The notes beneath the pieces were generated by a model. That model ran no database searches and had not been told where the DNA came from. It worked only from the letters and a program-made list of their open reading frames with translations. A stretch of 64,000 nucleotides of DNA from JAACFF01 sp963807975 (lineage in GTDB: Bacteria; Chloroflexota; Anaerolineae; Promineifilales; Promineifilaceae), in contig CAWEDV010000005.1 in the NCBI GenBank assembly GCA_963807975.1, forward strand, positions 186,001 to 250,000, in the 5' to 3' direction. Shown here piece after piece: positions 51,214-60,099 of this stretch (position 1 is its first letter; each line of letters begins with the position of its first letter). The position numbers and the translations under genes are program-made.

Positions 51214-53721
51214 ATGTCCAGAATTGATTCAGGTAGGCTTCGCGAAAACCTTCTGATCCTGCTTGCCTTTGCGGGATTAACAATTCTTATGACCTGGCCC
51301 GTCGCGACCAGGATGTTAACCCACCTAGCCGGTGGGCGTGACGATCTGTGGGTACATCAGTGGACATTTTGGTGGATTCTTCAAGCGCTGCGGGAGGGCC
51401 TTAACCCTTTCTATACGAAGTTTCTCTATTTCCCCCACGGAGTCTCGCTTACCTCACATAACGTCGCCTGGTTCAATATCGCCCTCTGGCTCCCTCTGCA
51501 AGCCGTTGCTGGTCGCATCGCCGCCTACAATCTTGTATTTTTGATTGGTATCACCCTCAACGGTTTCACCATGTATCTCTTCGCCCACGCCTTAACAAAA
51601 TCTCGCCTGGGCGCTTTGATTGCTGGGCTCATATTTGGGTTTTGGCCTTATACCCTTTCTCACTACGACCATGCCAATATGATGATCCTTTTCTGGGTTC
51701 CATTGTCGCTTTTCTGCCTGCACAACTTGATCAACAAAGCTTCTGCTGATCGAAGCAAGTTCCATTGGTGGTGGCTTACCTCGACAGCCCTAACCATAGC
51801 CATGATCGGTATCACTCGCTGGCAGTTATTGATCATGGCCGCTCCAATACTATTTGCCTACACCATTTTACTTTTGGTCAAAAGCGGTCATCCATTCCAA
51901 AAACAGACCTTACTACAGTTGCTCATCGCAGCCGGAATTGCCTTGATATTGATGGCCCCTCTCGCCTCGCCACTGCTGGTCGATCAATTCACGCGTGAAT
52001 TCCCAGAAGATGTCTTTCTCGACGAACCGCAGTGGGGCCGCACCGATCTTCTTGCCTATTTCGTCCCCAGCATTCACAATGGACTTTGGCGCAATTTCGT
52101 TTCCGGCATCTATCAGAATTTCGTCGTAAACCAATTCTACACTCCCTACCTCGGCTATATCACCTTGCTTCTGGCCCTAATGGGCCTTAGCTGGCGCTGG
52201 AAAAAAACCTGGTTTTGGCTCTTGCTTGCCCTAATCTATTTCTTACTCGCTCTAGGGCCGGTACTAGCCGTCAACGGCCTGGAATATCCCCAAATTCCCA
52301 TGCCCTATCGACTTGTAGAAGATTTGATCTTCCTGCGCATTTTACGCCGTCCAGATCGTCTGAATATCTTCCTCAGCTTGCCGCTGGCACTAATAGCAGC
52401 CTGGGGCATGAAAGCGCTGTCAGACCGAATTCCTAATGCGCGCCTGCAGAAGCTCACCGTCACGGCCGTTGTCTTGCTTATCTTGCTCGCCTATTCACCC
52501 ATTCCCTTCGCCACTACAAAACCAGAAACCCCCGATTGGTACGCGCGGGCTGCAGCCACCAATGAACAGTTCGCCGTTCTCGATCTCCCCCTTAATGATC
52601 GCTCGTACGACAAACGGTACATGCAATACCAGACCGACCATGGGATGCCGTTAGCCACTGGACACGTTTCTCGTCTCCCAGGAGAAGCTTTTGATTTTCT
52701 CGACAGCGTTCCCTTAACCCAGAATCTACGCCAGCGCGATCAGTTGCCTGATCCCAATTTAACCGCCATTTCAGACCAACTGCGGCTACTACACGAAGCC
52801 GGCATCCATTACATCGTCATCCACAAAGATTTTACTAATGATGGCTTACAAGCAGTTTGGCGCGATTGGTTGACCATATCGCCATCTTATGAAGATGACG
52901 AATTGATCGTCTACCGCACCAAACCGCTGTTTGAGCAAGACTTCACCTATTCCACAGCCATGACGCCGGATATCGGGATCATAAATGCTCAATTCTCGCC
53001 AGCAGAAGCGGTTCAAGCCGGCGCCATTGCCCTAGATGTCCGTTGGGGAACCGCGGATAACCCGAGCGCTTCTTACGACCTTTGTCTACTCCTGACAACA
53101 GCGGCTAGAATCGTCGCCCACAAGGACTGTCAACCCCTCGATCCAAACCGGACCACTGTCGATTGGAGGGTCAACGATGTCCACCGCGGCAACTATATTG
53201 TTCCGCTTCCAGAGGACATCGAGCCCGGTCCCTATCAAATCGAGCTTTCCCTCGCCCCTGCCGGGTCATCCGAGACGCTGGAGACGAGAGCATCGCTGGG
53301 AGACGTCTATATCCATCCCTTTACACCCGCCCGTACCATCACCGCCAATTGGCAGGATCAGGTTCATCTCACCGGCTACGATATGGAGACGGATCAAGAC
53401 AAACTAATCCTAACCCTGTTCTGGCAGGCTGATAAGCCGCTTGCAGCTTCTTACAAAGTATTTGTGCATCTCGTCGATCAAGAAACAGGTCAAATCATCT
53501 ACCAAAGCGATTCCATCCCTCGCCAGTGGACTTACCCAACCACGAGTTGGCAGACTGCCGAGATTGTGCGCGATCGAATCACCCTTGATGGGTATAGTGA
53601 CAATTACGAAATACGGGTTGGGCTCTATGATGATCTGACCGGTGAAAGATTGCTGGTAACTGGTAGCGAATCGCCTAATTCACAAGATTTTCTTTCGCTG
53701 GGTATGGTGAAAACAAAATGA
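51214..53721 (+). CDS. GT-C-like polytopic membrane glycosyltransferase (large)
   Basis: An 835-aa protein. The N-terminal ~470 residues hold about 11 helices; the first loop has acidic GGRDDLWVHQWTFWW, a likely catalytic Asp pair as in GT-C enzymes that use polyprenyl-phosphate sugars. The exported C-terminal half has two parts: a mixed domain, then a ~110-residue beta-sandwich (LILTLFWQADKPLAASYKV...) shared with the next gene. It begins the polysaccharide region. The stop overlaps the next ATG (ATGA), so the two are one unit. The donor sugar cannot be seen. Confidence 0.75.
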   Translation: MSRIDSGRLRENLLILLAFAGLTILMTWPVATRMLTHLAGGRDDLWVHQWTFWWILQALREGLNPFYTKFLYFPHGVSLTSHNVAWFNIALWLPLQAVAGRIAAYNLVFLIGITLNGFTMYLFAHALTKSRLGALIAGLIFGFWPYTLSHYDHANMMILFWVPLSLFCLHNLINKASADRSKFHWWWLTSTALTIAMIGITRWQLLIMAAPILFAYTILLLVKSGHPFQKQTLLQLLIAAGIALILMAPLASPLLVDQFTREFPEDVFLDEPQWGRTDLLAYFVPSIHNGLWRNFVSGIYQNFVVNQFYTPYLGYITLLLALMGLSWRWKKTWFWLLLALIYFLLALGPVLAVNGLEYPQIPMPYRLVEDLIFLRILRRPDRLNIFLSLPLALIAAWGMKALSDRIPNARLQKLTVTAVVLLILLAYSPIPFATTKPETPDWYARAAATNEQFAVLDLPLNDRSYDKRYMQYQTDHGMPLATGHVSRLPGEAFDFLDSVPLTQNLRQRDQLPDPNLTAISDQLRLLHEAGIHYIVIHKDFTNDGLQAVWRDWLTISPSYEDDELIVYRTKPLFEQDFTYSTAMTPDIGIINAQFSPAEAVQAGAIALDVRWGTADNPSASYDLCLLLTTAARIVAHKDCQPLDPNRTTVDWRVNDVHRGNYIVPLPEDIEPGPYQIELSLAPAGSSETLETRASLGDVYIHPFTPARTITANWQDQVHLTGYDMETDQDKLILTLFWQADKPLAASYKVFVHLVDQETGQIIYQSDSIPRQWTYPTTSWQTAEIVRDRITLDGYSDNYEIRVGLYDDLTGERLLVTGSESPNSQDFLSLGMVKTK

Positions 53722-55673
53722 ATTTGTCGCCAAGATCCCAGCGTTTTTTGCTGCTCTTTATCCTTATTTCCAGTTTGGCCCTGACCATCCTGATTGTCTC
53801 CGATTGGCTGCCCTATCTGCGTGGCCCTGCGCCTGAAACCAATGAATGGTATTGGCCTCATACCCTCCGTCCGCTGTTCCGCTGGTGGCCTTCCATTATC
53901 GTTGCCGCTCTCTTTTGGTTGGTGGCTGCCTGGTGGTTGTCCCCCCAGAAATCAGATCGTCGTCGCAACCTTATAGCCCTGATTGCTCTCTTCATCGCTT
54001 CGATCCTGCTCCAGTTGGCCCTAATCTATGCCGATCGACCAGATATCGCTGCCGAACTCGTCGATCGCACCCTTTCCAATCAGGCCAGTGGCTTTTTTGA
54101 ACCTGCGGCCGAAATCGAGAGCATGTCTGAGGTGCTGCGAAACTACCCACAGCAAATGCCCCAATTCGCCTCCGAACATGCTCAGACCCATCCCCCTGGC
54201 CTCATATTTGCTCATTGGCTGACGATCAAGGGACTCTCCTATTGGCCCACGTTTTCCGAGTATATCGCCCAATCAGTCCGGCCATTGCGTTGTACAGACC
54301 TTTGGCTCCTTGATCGGCCTCCGCAAGTAGCTGCCGGGCTCGCTGTTTGGTCACTCTTACCCATATTGGCCGCTGCCCTGATCGTTGCACCCGCTTTCGG
54401 CCTGGCCCAGCTGCTCCTGCACGGCCGTGCCCAGCGCCTGGCTGCTATTTTGGTTGCCGCAGTACCTGCCCTATTGCTCTTCGCGCCCAAATCAGTCCAG
54501 ATCTATGCCCTGCTGGCCGTCATTCTGCTCTGGATCTTTTCCGGCGCCTTGGTTCGAAGATCTCTGTGGCGCATGCTAGGGGCCGGTATCCTTCTCTCTC
54601 TCATGACCACCCTCAGTTTAGGAAACGCCGCCCTGTATCCAATACTGGTCCTCTACGCCCTCCTGCTAAATCACTTGACGTCCAGCACAGAGAACGACAT
54701 CGGTTTTCAATCCTACAAGTGGTCAACTCTGCTACTCCACCTCTTCCTCTTTACCATGGCTGCCATATCGCTCTGGCTCTTGAACTGGGCGCTATGGGGA
54801 ATTCCGCCATGGGCCATCGCCCGGGTAGGTCTTGCTCAACATTATGAATTGGTCACCAGGCTGCGCCGTTACGATTGGTGGCTAACCTGGAACCTGCTCG
54901 ATTGGCTGATCTTCAGCGGCTGGCCTATGGCTCTCGGCTTCTTGGCCAGCCTCATATTGGCACTCAAGACCTGGCATCAAAAACAACAGCTTCCTGTGGA
55001 TATCCTCGCCCTATGCTTGGCACTATTCATACTTATTCTTGATATCTCTGGATCAGCACGTGGTGAGGTCGGCCGTATCTGGTTGTTCTTTATGCCCCTG
55101 CTCGCCTTCCCCTCCGCCCACTTCTGGACTTCATCGCTTCCCGGAAGACGTCATGTCTGGCTGATCGTAGCCCTGCAGCTCCTCATAGTCGCCACCATCG
55201 GCCTATCCTGGCGCCCCGTTCGCGCCGTGATCGTCGTTGCCCAAGAGCCACCGATGACCCTTGCTTCTCCTACTGCCAGCCTTGATATTAACTTCGTCGA
55301 CCAACCCTTTTCACTCCTTGGCTTCTCCTTGGCTTCTCAGCAGGTTCAGCCTGGAGATCAGATAGACCTAACTCTCTTTTGGCGGGCAGATGCACCCTCC
55401 CAACGACCTTTTACCGTTTTCACCCACCTGACAAACGGAGAAGGCGAACTCGTCGCTCAGCAAGATAACTGGCCCGTAGATGGCCAGTGGCCACCCACTT
55501 GCTGGCGTGCTGGGGATTCAATCGTCGATAATTATCTCATACCATTGCCAAACTCCCTTCCTCCCGGAGATTACAAGCTCTCAACAGGTCTTTACGATTC
55601 AGCGAATGGCCTACGCCTTTCCATACAAGAAGGCGACGATGCCGTCCACCTCGCTACGATCACAGTTCGATAG
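53718..55673 (+). CDS. GT-C-like polytopic membrane protein with shared C-terminal domain
   Basis: A 651-aa protein with roughly 11 helices and the same C-terminal beta-sandwich as its upstream neighbour: here DLTLFWRADAPSQRPFTVFTHL, there LTLFWQADKPLAASYKVFVHL. The end region (GDYKLSTGLYDSANGLRLS) likewise matches the neighbour's YEIRVGLYDDLTGERLLV. The first exported loop (FFEPAAEIESM) and HAQTHPPG are candidate active-site parts. It is probably a glycosyltransferase working outside the membrane, on the same glycan. Start overlaps the preceding stop. I cannot name the family. Confidence 0.7.
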   Translation: MNLSPRSQRFLLLFILISSLALTILIVSDWLPYLRGPAPETNEWYWPHTLRPLFRWWPSIIVAALFWLVAAWWLSPQKSDRRRNLIALIALFIASILLQLALIYADRPDIAAELVDRTLSNQASGFFEPAAEIESMSEVLRNYPQQMPQFASEHAQTHPPGLIFAHWLTIKGLSYWPTFSEYIAQSVRPLRCTDLWLLDRPPQVAAGLAVWSLLPILAAALIVAPAFGLAQLLLHGRAQRLAAILVAAVPALLLFAPKSVQIYALLAVILLWIFSGALVRRSLWRMLGAGILLSLMTTLSLGNAALYPILVLYALLLNHLTSSTENDIGFQSYKWSTLLLHLFLFTMAAISLWLLNWALWGIPPWAIARVGLAQHYELVTRLRRYDWWLTWNLLDWLIFSGWPMALGFLASLILALKTWHQKQQLPVDILALCLALFILILDISGSARGEVGRIWLFFMPLLAFPSAHFWTSSLPGRRHVWLIVALQLLIVATIGLSWRPVRAVIVVAQEPPMTLASPTASLDINFVDQPFSLLGFSLASQQVQPGDQIDLTLFWRADAPSQRPFTVFTHLTNGEGELVAQQDNWPVDGQWPPTCWRAGDSIVDNYLIPLPNSLPPGDYKLSTGLYDSANGLRLSIQEGDDAVHLATITVR

Positions 55674-55726
55674 AACGTCAATACATTGATCATCATGTCA
55701 GCGGGCTTAGAATCGATAGGTCCTGC

Positions 55727-55754
55727 TTGATTGGCCAAAGGAGTAAGCTATACT
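55727..55754 (+). promoter_or_regulatory. candidate promoter for a leaderless glycosyltransferase transcript
   Basis: TTGATT (55727-55732) and TATACT (55749-55754) are 16 bases apart. A start 7-11 bases after the -10 falls on or just before the ATG at 55765, which has no ribosome site at the right distance. Confidence 0.4.
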
Positions 55755-55764
55755 TGCCCCGCAT

Positions 55765-56658
55765 ATGGACACTGTACCATTTTCGATGGGCATCACCGCC
55801 CATAATGAAGAAGCCAATATAGGCAGCCTGTTGGAAGCTGTGCTGCAACAGGAGTTTAATGCGGCCATCTTGACCGAGATTATCGTCGTCATAAGCGGCT
55901 GCACAGACAATACCGAAGCCGTCGTTCGCCGCTTCATGGCTCTCGATTCTCGTATCCAGCTTCTGATTCAAGAACGGCGCGAAGGCAAAGCATCGGCCAT
56001 GAATCTTTTCATGGAGTCGGCCTTGGAGGAGATTTTAGTCCTTAGCAGCGCCGATCTTCAACCAGCTTTAGATGCCTTGGACAATCTTGTTGCTCCCTTC
56101 GCTAATCCTGAACTTGGCATGACCGCCTGTCGCCCAGAACCAATTAACGATCCTGCGAACTTCATGGGCTTTGCCGCTCACTTGCTCTGGGATTTGCATC
56201 ATCAAATGAATCTTCATGGCTTCAAGGCTGGAGAAATGATCGCCTTTCGCAAGGTTTTTACGCGCATCCCCCAATACACGGCCGTTGATGAGGCCAGCGT
56301 AGAGCCTCTTATCCGCGGGCAGGGCTATCAAGTCCGCTATATACCTGAATCCATTGTCTATAACAAAGGTCCCGAAACCGCATCTGACTTTCTCCGCCAG
56401 CGCCGTCGTATTTATGCCGGTCACCTGGAACTACAGCAGATCCTGGGTTACTCCGTTAGCACCATGAGCGGCTTCAAAGTGCTATCGCTGCTTCTGCGCA
56501 ACCTTGATTGGCGACCCAAACAGTTCTTCTGGACCTGGGGTGTCGTTCTCCTTGAAATAACTGGTCGCTTGCTCGGTTGGGCAGATTACAAGCGACAACG
56601 AGATCACTCTGTCTGGGAGATTGCTACAACCACCAAACAATTGGAAACCAAAAATTGA
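55765..56658 (+). CDS. family 2 glycosyltransferase
   Basis: A 297-aa GT2 enzyme. GITAHNEEANIGSLLEAVL is the nucleotide-binding start, EIIVVISGCTDNT the second strand, and REGKASAMNLFM leads to the SSADLQ strand in the DxD position (A-D rather than D-x-D). Its final part contains two amphipathic stretches near FLRQRRRIYAGHL, where Q-x-R-R-R is the QxxRW-like block of polymerising GT2 enzymes. It acts on an NDP-sugar in the cytoplasm at the membrane. The start probably coincides with transcription start. A radical SAM gene begins six bases after its stop. Confidence 0.85.
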   Translation: MDTVPFSMGITAHNEEANIGSLLEAVLQQEFNAAILTEIIVVISGCTDNTEAVVRRFMALDSRIQLLIQERREGKASAMNLFMESALEEILVLSSADLQPALDALDNLVAPFANPELGMTACRPEPINDPANFMGFAAHLLWDLHHQMNLHGFKAGEMIAFRKVFTRIPQYTAVDEASVEPLIRGQGYQVRYIPESIVYNKGPETASDFLRQRRRIYAGHLELQQILGYSVSTMSGFKVLSLLLRNLDWRPKQFFWTWGVVLLEITGRLLGWADYKRQRDHSVWEIATTTKQLETKN

Positions 56659-56663
56659 ACTCA

Positions 56664-57779
56664 ATGTTTAGCGTGCTCTCACGCATCCCCCTTTTTAAGG
56701 CTTACCGGCGTTTTGGCTGGCCCAAATTACTACCCCTGAATATCACCCTGTCCCCATCGCCAAAATGCAACTCACGCTGCCTCACCTGCAATATTTGGAT
56801 GAAGCGCGAAGACGAACTGTCACTTGACGAGTGGGACAAAGTTTTACCTTCCCTGGGCACCGCGCCATACTGGTTTACCATCAGCGGTGGCGAACCGTTA
56901 ATGTACCCGCATATCGTCGAATTGGCCCAACTCGTTTACCGTCACAACAAACCGGGCATCATCAACATTCCCACCAATGCCATTTTACCCAGCGGCCCCC
57001 AAAAAGTGCGGCGCATACTCGAAACTTGCCCCGACACCCAGCTAATTATCAATCTCTCCCTGGACGGCGTTGGCTCAAAGCATGACCATATCCGTGGTGT
57101 ACCAGGTAATTTCGAGAAGTTTGAACAGCGGCTGAAACAATACTTTGAACTGCGTGAAGATTTTCCCAACCTCACCGTAGGCATTCATTCCGTGGTGTCT
57201 GTTTTTAGCGTTAATCATTTGGATGAACTGATCGTTTACGCAGAAGAATCTGGTGCCGATCAGTTCATTACGGAAATTGCTGAACCACGAATCGAACTCG
57301 ACACCGTGGGTTTACCCATAACACCCGCTAAGGAAGATTATGCCCAAGCCATCAACGGTCTCATGACCTACGTTGAAAGTAAATCTTTCACAGGATTAGC
57401 CAAAATTACGGAAGCATTCCGGGTCGAATACTACAAACTCGTCAAGAGAATCCTCGAAGAACAAGATCAAGTCATTGATTGTTACGCCGGTTGGGCCAGT
57501 GCCCAGATCTATGCCGACGGCACAGTTTGGCCTTGCTGCGTCCGCGCAGACGATCTGGGAAATCTGCGAGATTACAATTACGATTTTGGCGATATTTGGT
57601 TTGGCGATGCTATCAAAGAAGTTCGTCGCAGTATCGCAGCCAAGGAATGTCACTGCCCCTTGGCCAATGCCTCCTACACCAACATGCTGCATGACATCCC
57701 AACATTAGCTCGAGTGGGCACCAAGGTAATTACGCCTGCTTCCATTGCTGTGAATGAATCATCGTCAAGGTCCGTATAA
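56664..57779 (+). CDS. radical SAM protein with SPASM-like C-terminus
   Basis: A 371-aa enzyme. The [4Fe-4S]-SAM motif is CNSRCLTCNIW (CxxxCxxC), followed by FTISGGEPLM and LSLDGVGSKHDHIRG. The C-terminus carries CYAGWASAQIYADGTVWPCC and a CHCPLANAS block that could bind an auxiliary cluster, as in SPASM/twitch proteins. ATG 56664 avoids overlap with the GT2 gene; the longer frame from 56577 adds unrelated residues. Radical SAM/SPASM enzymes modify peptides or sugars, or act in cofactor assembly. In this cluster a nucleotide-sugar or lipid modification is possible. A cysteine-rich small protein follows 77 bases later. Confidence 0.88.
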   Translation: MFSVLSRIPLFKAYRRFGWPKLLPLNITLSPSPKCNSRCLTCNIWMKREDELSLDEWDKVLPSLGTAPYWFTISGGEPLMYPHIVELAQLVYRHNKPGIINIPTNAILPSGPQKVRRILETCPDTQLIINLSLDGVGSKHDHIRGVPGNFEKFEQRLKQYFELREDFPNLTVGIHSVVSVFSVNHLDELIVYAEESGADQFITEIAEPRIELDTVGLPITPAKEDYAQAINGLMTYVESKSFTGLAKITEAFRVEYYKLVKRILEEQDQVIDCYAGWASAQIYADGTVWPCCVRADDLGNLRDYNYDFGDIWFGDAIKEVRRSIAAKECHCPLANASYTNMLHDIPTLARVGTKVITPASIAVNESSSRSV

Positions 57780-57856
57780 CAGCCTGATTGATTCGCAGGT
57801 GAGTAAGAGCGATAGACTTCTTCGAACATCGACCGAATCCAGACGCGAGGAACAAC

Positions 57857-58147
57857 ATGTCATTTAACTGGCTCAGTGACTTTCAGCAGGAAATGCAAAA
57901 ACCAGACGATTATGCCACGAAAACACTGGCAGCCTACAAACTGGGCATGAGAGCCAAAGGCTCAATCGCCGGAGTGAGTATTCTCAATGATCCGCAGGGT
58001 TGTGCCCAATGTCAGAAACTGGATCCCGATCTAGTTTACCACCCCGATGAAGCGCCACTCCTTCCCCTTGAGGAGTGCGATCGACCAGAAAAGTGTCAAT
58101 GTGTTTATCGTCCGGTGATGACGTACCAGATAAAAGACGAATCCTGA
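57857..58147 (+). CDS. small cysteine-rich protein of unknown function
   Basis: A 96-aa protein ending in a cysteine-rich part: GCAQCQKL, then EECDRPEKCQCVYRP, with PDEAPLLPLEEC between. The pattern C-x2-C ... C-x5-C-x-C suggests a metal-binding knuckle and resembles tail regions of some phage head-morphogenesis proteins, but no phage gene is near. The first half is polar, with no signal. GAGGAACA lies before the ATG. The epimerase gene begins one base after its stop, so it belongs to the polysaccharide operon. It may work with the radical SAM protein upstream. Confidence 0.65.
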   Translation: MSFNWLSDFQQEMQKPDDYATKTLAAYKLGMRAKGSIAGVSILNDPQGCAQCQKLDPDLVYHPDEAPLLPLEECDRPEKCQCVYRPVMTYQIKDES

Positions 58148-58148
58148 T

Positions 58149-59126
58149 ATGAAATTCGTCGTTACTGGCGCATCCGGCTTTGTTGGCAGTTCTGTGGTTA
58201 AAGCCCTATTCAAAACGGGAGCTGAGATATTCCCTCTTGCACGTCCCTCCTCATCACCCGATCGACTTGCCGGCCTGCCCCTTACTTGGATGGAGGCAGA
58301 TGTCACTCAACCCGCAACCCTGAATGGCCTATTTGAAGGCATCGACTATGTTATCCATGCCGCTGGTAAGTTGGGCGAGGTTGGAACGCCCGAAAAAGAA
58401 TACATGCAGTTACACGTCGACGGAACTAGAAACCTGCTCAACGAACTCTCAAAATGTTCTCCCCAGCCCAAGACCCTCTACGTCAGCAGTCCTGGCGTAT
58501 TAGGACCCATCACCGGCGAGCCCGCCGGCGAAGATGCACCCCTGGCTCCAAGCAATCCTTATGAACGCAGCAAAGCCGTCGCTGAACAGATGGTTCGCGT
58601 CTACGCCACTGCGGGATTACCTGTGGTAATCGCCCGGCCCGAGTTCATCTATGGACCAGGCGACACCCATGTCCTGGGTCTTTTCCAGGCCATCCAGCAG
58701 CGACGCTTCTTTTACATTGGCGATGGCTCCACCACTTGTCACCCCACCTTTATTGACGATGCCACCGATGGCCTGCTTCGCTGTCTGGAACAGGGAAAAC
58801 CAGGAGAGGTATACCATATCACGGGGCCACGTCCTGTGACCTTTCGCGAACTTGCCGAAACGATAGCTACTTCCTTGAACGTGCCGCCCCCTCGCTGGAA
58901 AGTTCCCCGCAGCTTGGCTATGGTTGGTGCTGCCGGCCTGGAAGGTCTAGGCAAAATCATTCGCAAATCCCCTCTATTGAGCCGCACCGGGGTAGCCTTC
59001 TTCAGCGAAGATCGTCGCTTTTCTTGGACCAAGGCCCAGCAAGAGTTAAATTACAGACCTGATTTTGACTTACAAGAAGGCATATCCGCCACCGTTAGCT
59101 GGTATCAAAAAAACGGATACTTGTAG
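58149..59126 (+). CDS. NAD-dependent epimerase/dehydratase family protein
   Basis: A 325-aa extended SDR. VTGASGFVGSSVVKAL binds the NAD; VIHAAGKLGEVG and the catalytic YxxxK in NPYERSKAVAEQM are present, with the preceding Ser in SSPGVLGP. The C-terminal half resembles dihydroflavonol-reductase/sterol-dehydrogenase-like members as much as UDP-sugar epimerases. A sugar-nucleotide role is likely from its neighbours (GT2 and Gmd). Its start follows the cysteine-rich gene by one base. The NAD versus NADP choice cannot be read. Confidence 0.87.
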   Translation: MKFVVTGASGFVGSSVVKALFKTGAEIFPLARPSSSPDRLAGLPLTWMEADVTQPATLNGLFEGIDYVIHAAGKLGEVGTPEKEYMQLHVDGTRNLLNELSKCSPQPKTLYVSSPGVLGPITGEPAGEDAPLAPSNPYERSKAVAEQMVRVYATAGLPVVIARPEFIYGPGDTHVLGLFQAIQQRRFFYIGDGSTTCHPTFIDDATDGLLRCLEQGKPGEVYHITGPRPVTFRELAETIATSLNVPPPRWKVPRSLAMVGAAGLEGLGKIIRKSPLLSRTGVAFFSEDRRFSWTKAQQELNYRPDFDLQEGISATVSWYQKNGYL

Positions 59127-59173
59127 GCTGTATAGGCCACCATTCAACACTCTCGTTGCTGACCAGGTAACTT

Positions 59174-59977
59174 ATGATACAACAACATTCCATAAAATCC
59201 CTTTATCCCTTGGCCTTGGCTGAAGGTGAGGGAGTCGGAACCGCTTACGAATATTTCGCCAAGCGACTGAAATTGACCCCCTGGTTACAACCGGATCAGA
59301 CGCCGCTCAACATACTAATCGCCGGCCTTCCGGAGAAATATGGTTCAAGTCTGGATTTCATGCTCCTTGCCTCGGAGATGGGTTCTTCGGTTACTATTGC
59401 GGACGAGCGTTCGGCTGCCATTCACAAAGCCAAAGATGCCCTTCACAACGCGCAGAATAGCGGTTTACTAATACACCTCCAACCAGATTTCTTTCTTATC
59501 CAAAATATGGGTGATCTGACCGATTTAGAAGGGCCATTCGATCTCATTCTTTCCTCCGAGACCTTGCAGCGTATCCCCTTTGATGCCCGAGAAGCATTCA
59601 TCAATCGGCTGATGCTGCTTGCTCCTTATCTGGCTCTTTTCATGCCCAATGACGACAATCCTGCCCATACCAACCAAAGCGGCCTGACAGGCTTACAGCT
59701 CGATGAACTGCAGTATCTCATCGACCAGAATCGAGAGTACCATGATCAAAAAGGATCGCCATTTATCTTAAAAACAGGATACATCGATATGCCTCCATTC
59801 CCTCCTGGCATTACACGCAGTAACGAACAACGCGAGCATGCCACCAGCGGTAAGGGCGAAGCGATCGCCATGTGGGGCTTAGGTTATTTTGCCCGATTCG
59901 AGCGATTCTTCCCTCTACCCTGGCGCCGTGCCAGGGCCCACATTGTTTACGCTTTAATCAGTAAATCCCAACGCTAG
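59174..59977 (+). CDS. SAM-methyltransferase-like protein
   Basis: A 267-aa protein with a Rossmann-like methyltransferase layout. NILIAGLPEKYGSSLDFMLL lies where motif I is expected but lacks its GxGxG, VTIADERSAAIHKAK follows as motif II, and FDLILSSETLQRIP serves as motif IV. Weak motif I means SAM binding is doubtful; it could be an inactive or a changed-specificity member. It follows the epimerase by 47 bases. Target unknown, perhaps a lipid-linked sugar. Confidence 0.6.
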   Translation: MIQQHSIKSLYPLALAEGEGVGTAYEYFAKRLKLTPWLQPDQTPLNILIAGLPEKYGSSLDFMLLASEMGSSVTIADERSAAIHKAKDALHNAQNSGLLIHLQPDFFLIQNMGDLTDLEGPFDLILSSETLQRIPFDAREAFINRLMLLAPYLALFMPNDDNPAHTNQSGLTGLQLDELQYLIDQNREYHDQKGSPFILKTGYIDMPPFPPGITRSNEQREHATSGKGEAIAMWGLGYFARFERFFPLPWRRARAHIVYALISKSQR

Positions 59978-60010
59978 TCCCACAACTGCCCCACGAAGCG
60001 GTACAGCCGT

Positions 60011-60039
60011 TTTACGCCCCTCTCTCAGTCGGATATAAT
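60011..60039 (+). promoter_or_regulatory. candidate promoter upstream of gmd
   Basis: TTTACG (60011-60016) and the consensus TATAAT (60034-60039) are exactly 17 bases apart, in the 122-base gap before gmd. Start would be near 60046, leaving a leader of about 54 bases. Confidence 0.55.
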
Positions 60040-60099
60040 TTCTAAATCCACTTCAGAAAATGAGGAGGAATCAAGCAATCAACAAGCGAGGTTAATTCT

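Noticed and set aside
54347..54847. 166-codon open frame
   Set aside because: Same-strand shadow within the second GT-C-like gene; rich in Arg/Pro/His with no domain.
57857..58147. Phage head-morphogenesis relic
   Set aside because: The Cys pattern is similar, but no other phage gene, att site or altered composition is near.
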